Shown here piece by piece: positions 5,245-6,141 of a DNA stretch of 6,141 bases. Within the stretch, counting starts at the first letter, position 1. Every line of letters begins with the position of its first letter. The stretch covers positions 1 to 6,141 of the forward strand of contig JAUVIX010000242.1 of assembly GCA_030592565.1 (NCBI GenBank), in the 5' to 3' direction. This stretch comes from Chlorobiota bacterium (GTDB lineage: Bacteria; Bacteroidota; Bacteroidia; Bacteroidales; JAADJA01). The position numbers and the translations under genes are program-made. A model generated the notes under the pieces. That model worked only from the letters and a program-made list of their open reading frames with translations, was not told the DNA's origin and made no database searches.

Positions 5245-6141
5245 ATGGAAAAATTAAAGCAAAATAATATAAAAAATTGGTTACTCGCTGCATTATTTGG
5301 CTCCCTTATTATATTTGCCGGATGTGGTGAACAAAAAGGGCCGGCAGCTACCGGCGAAATAGGAGCACCCCGGGGTGATGAATCATTCGGAGATGTTGTT
5401 AAAAGAAGAGGATTAAACTCCGAAGATGTTCTTGCAGCAGCAAAAACTTATACTCCTGATAATATAAAAGATGAGTATGTTGCATTAAACTCCGGAGGTC
5501 AAGCAGGAAATATGCCTATGTACACAGTACCATCCATGCGGATGATTAAGTATGTACCCACATGTGCTCGTCAACCTATAAATGGTTATGGATACAGTAT
5601 GGAGACCGAAGCCATGATGGCCAAAGGTTTTATTGATGGACAGGAAATACTTTGGGGCGATACACACCACCCTGGTTATTCTGAAACCAATGGAGTATAT
5701 AATGGAAAATGGGCTACTGTAAATGATAAGGCAAACCCACGGATTTATATCGTGAGTTTAACTGACTGGGAGTTAAAAGAGGTTGTACAACATCCTATTT
5801 TCCGTAGTGATCATGGTGGAAATTTCTTTACCCCAAATTCAGAGTACATTATGGAGGCAACCCAGTATCCGGCTCCATTTGACAGAAAATATTATCCGCT
5901 TTCACAAACTAATTTTGAAAAATACTGGCGGGGTGGATTGACCTATTGGAAATTCGATAATGAAACAGGTAAAGTTGACGAGAAAAATTCATTTACTTTT
6001 GAATTTCCGCCTTACACTCAGGATTTATCAGATGCGGGTAAGCTGGCCAGTTACGGATGGGGATTTACAAATTCATTTTGTACCGAAATGTATTATGGAG
6101 GTATGGAAAGTGGCCGTCCGCCATTTGAGGCAGGCTGTTCA
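5245..6141 (+). CDS. nosZ: Nitrous oxide reductase, Sec-type clade II lipoprotein, 3' part beyond the window
   Basis: This enzyme reduces N2O to N2, the last step of denitrification, outside the cytoplasmic membrane. The 299 visible residues start at the ATG at 5245, only 8 bases after the preceding stop, so the two genes are very probably cotranscribed. The N-terminus is a lipoprotein signal (IIFAGC, acylated Cys27) without a twin-arginine motif, as expected for Sec-exported clade II NosZ. The first three CuZ copper ligands are present: His141-His142 in GDTHHPGYSETNG (138-150) and His190 in SDHGG. Their 49-residue spacing equals that of His129 to His178 in Pseudomonas stutzeri NosZ. SFCTEMYYGGMESGRPPFEAG (277-297) matches the conserved loop missing in the upstream paralogue. 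The reading frame is open to the window end. The remaining CuZ ligands and the CuA domain cannot be seen, so activity is likely but not proven here. Confidence 0.93.
   Translation, partial: MEKLKQNNIKNWLLAALFGSLIIFAGCGEQKGPAATGEIGAPRGDESFGDVVKRRGLNSEDVLAAAKTYTPDNIKDEYVALNSGGQAGNMPMYTVPSMRMIKYVPTCARQPINGYGYSMETEAMMAKGFIDGQEILWGDTHHPGYSETNGVYNGKWATVNDKANPRIYIVSLTDWELKEVVQHPIFRSDHGGNFFTPNSEYIMEATQYPAPFDRKYYPLSQTNFEKYWRGGLTYWKFDNETGKVDEKNSFTFEFPPYTQDLSDAGKLASYGWGFTNSFCTEMYYGGMESGRPPFEAGCS

Overview
The window looks like chromosomal DNA of a member of the Bacteroidota. Coding regions are moderately AT-rich and intergenic DNA is very AT-rich (19 G/C in the 120 bases of 2761-2880). No start codon has a Shine-Dalgarno sequence. 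Upstream of three transcription units there are octamers matching the Bacteroidota -7 box TAnnTTTG. A superoxide reductase and a Sec-type (clade II) nitrous oxide reductase suggest an anaerobe or microaerophile that meets oxygen and can use N2O. I cannot name a genus.

Layout. (1) Bases 3-1121 (+): C-terminal two thirds of a long-chain acyl-CoA synthetase whose 5' end lies before the window. (2) 1245-1622 (+): a one-iron superoxide reductase with its own probable -7 box, ended by a strong hairpin plus U-run (1668-1697) that lies inside the 3' end of the convergent gene. (3) 2565-1677 (-): a two-gene operon, a six-helix membrane protein followed with an 8-base overlap by a winged-helix regulator. 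Its promoter fits the Bacteroidota consensus well, and three GTTTAT-type half-sites over the -33 box and spacer could be an autoregulatory operator. (4) 2649-2995: very AT-rich gene-free DNA between this operon and the nos genes, with one possible nos -7 box and one short palindrome. (5) 2996-5236 and 5245-6141 (+): two NosZ homologues in tandem, 8 bases apart, the second running off the window.

The main result is the NosZ pair. The downstream protein is a lipoprotein with a normal start to the CuZ active site (His141, His142, His190 visible). The upstream one (746 aa) is a full-length homologue that keeps every visible CuA ligand but has lost six of the seven CuZ histidines (R124, Y125, Y173, Y272, L314, D378; only H420 kept), plus a conserved loop. 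Its frame is intact. It therefore looks like a conserved non-catalytic NosZ paralogue with a working electron-entry site, probably co-expressed with the catalytic NosZ. Since NosZ dimers pass electrons from CuA of one subunit to CuZ of the other, a mixed dimer or dedicated electron-donor role is a reasonable, untested idea.
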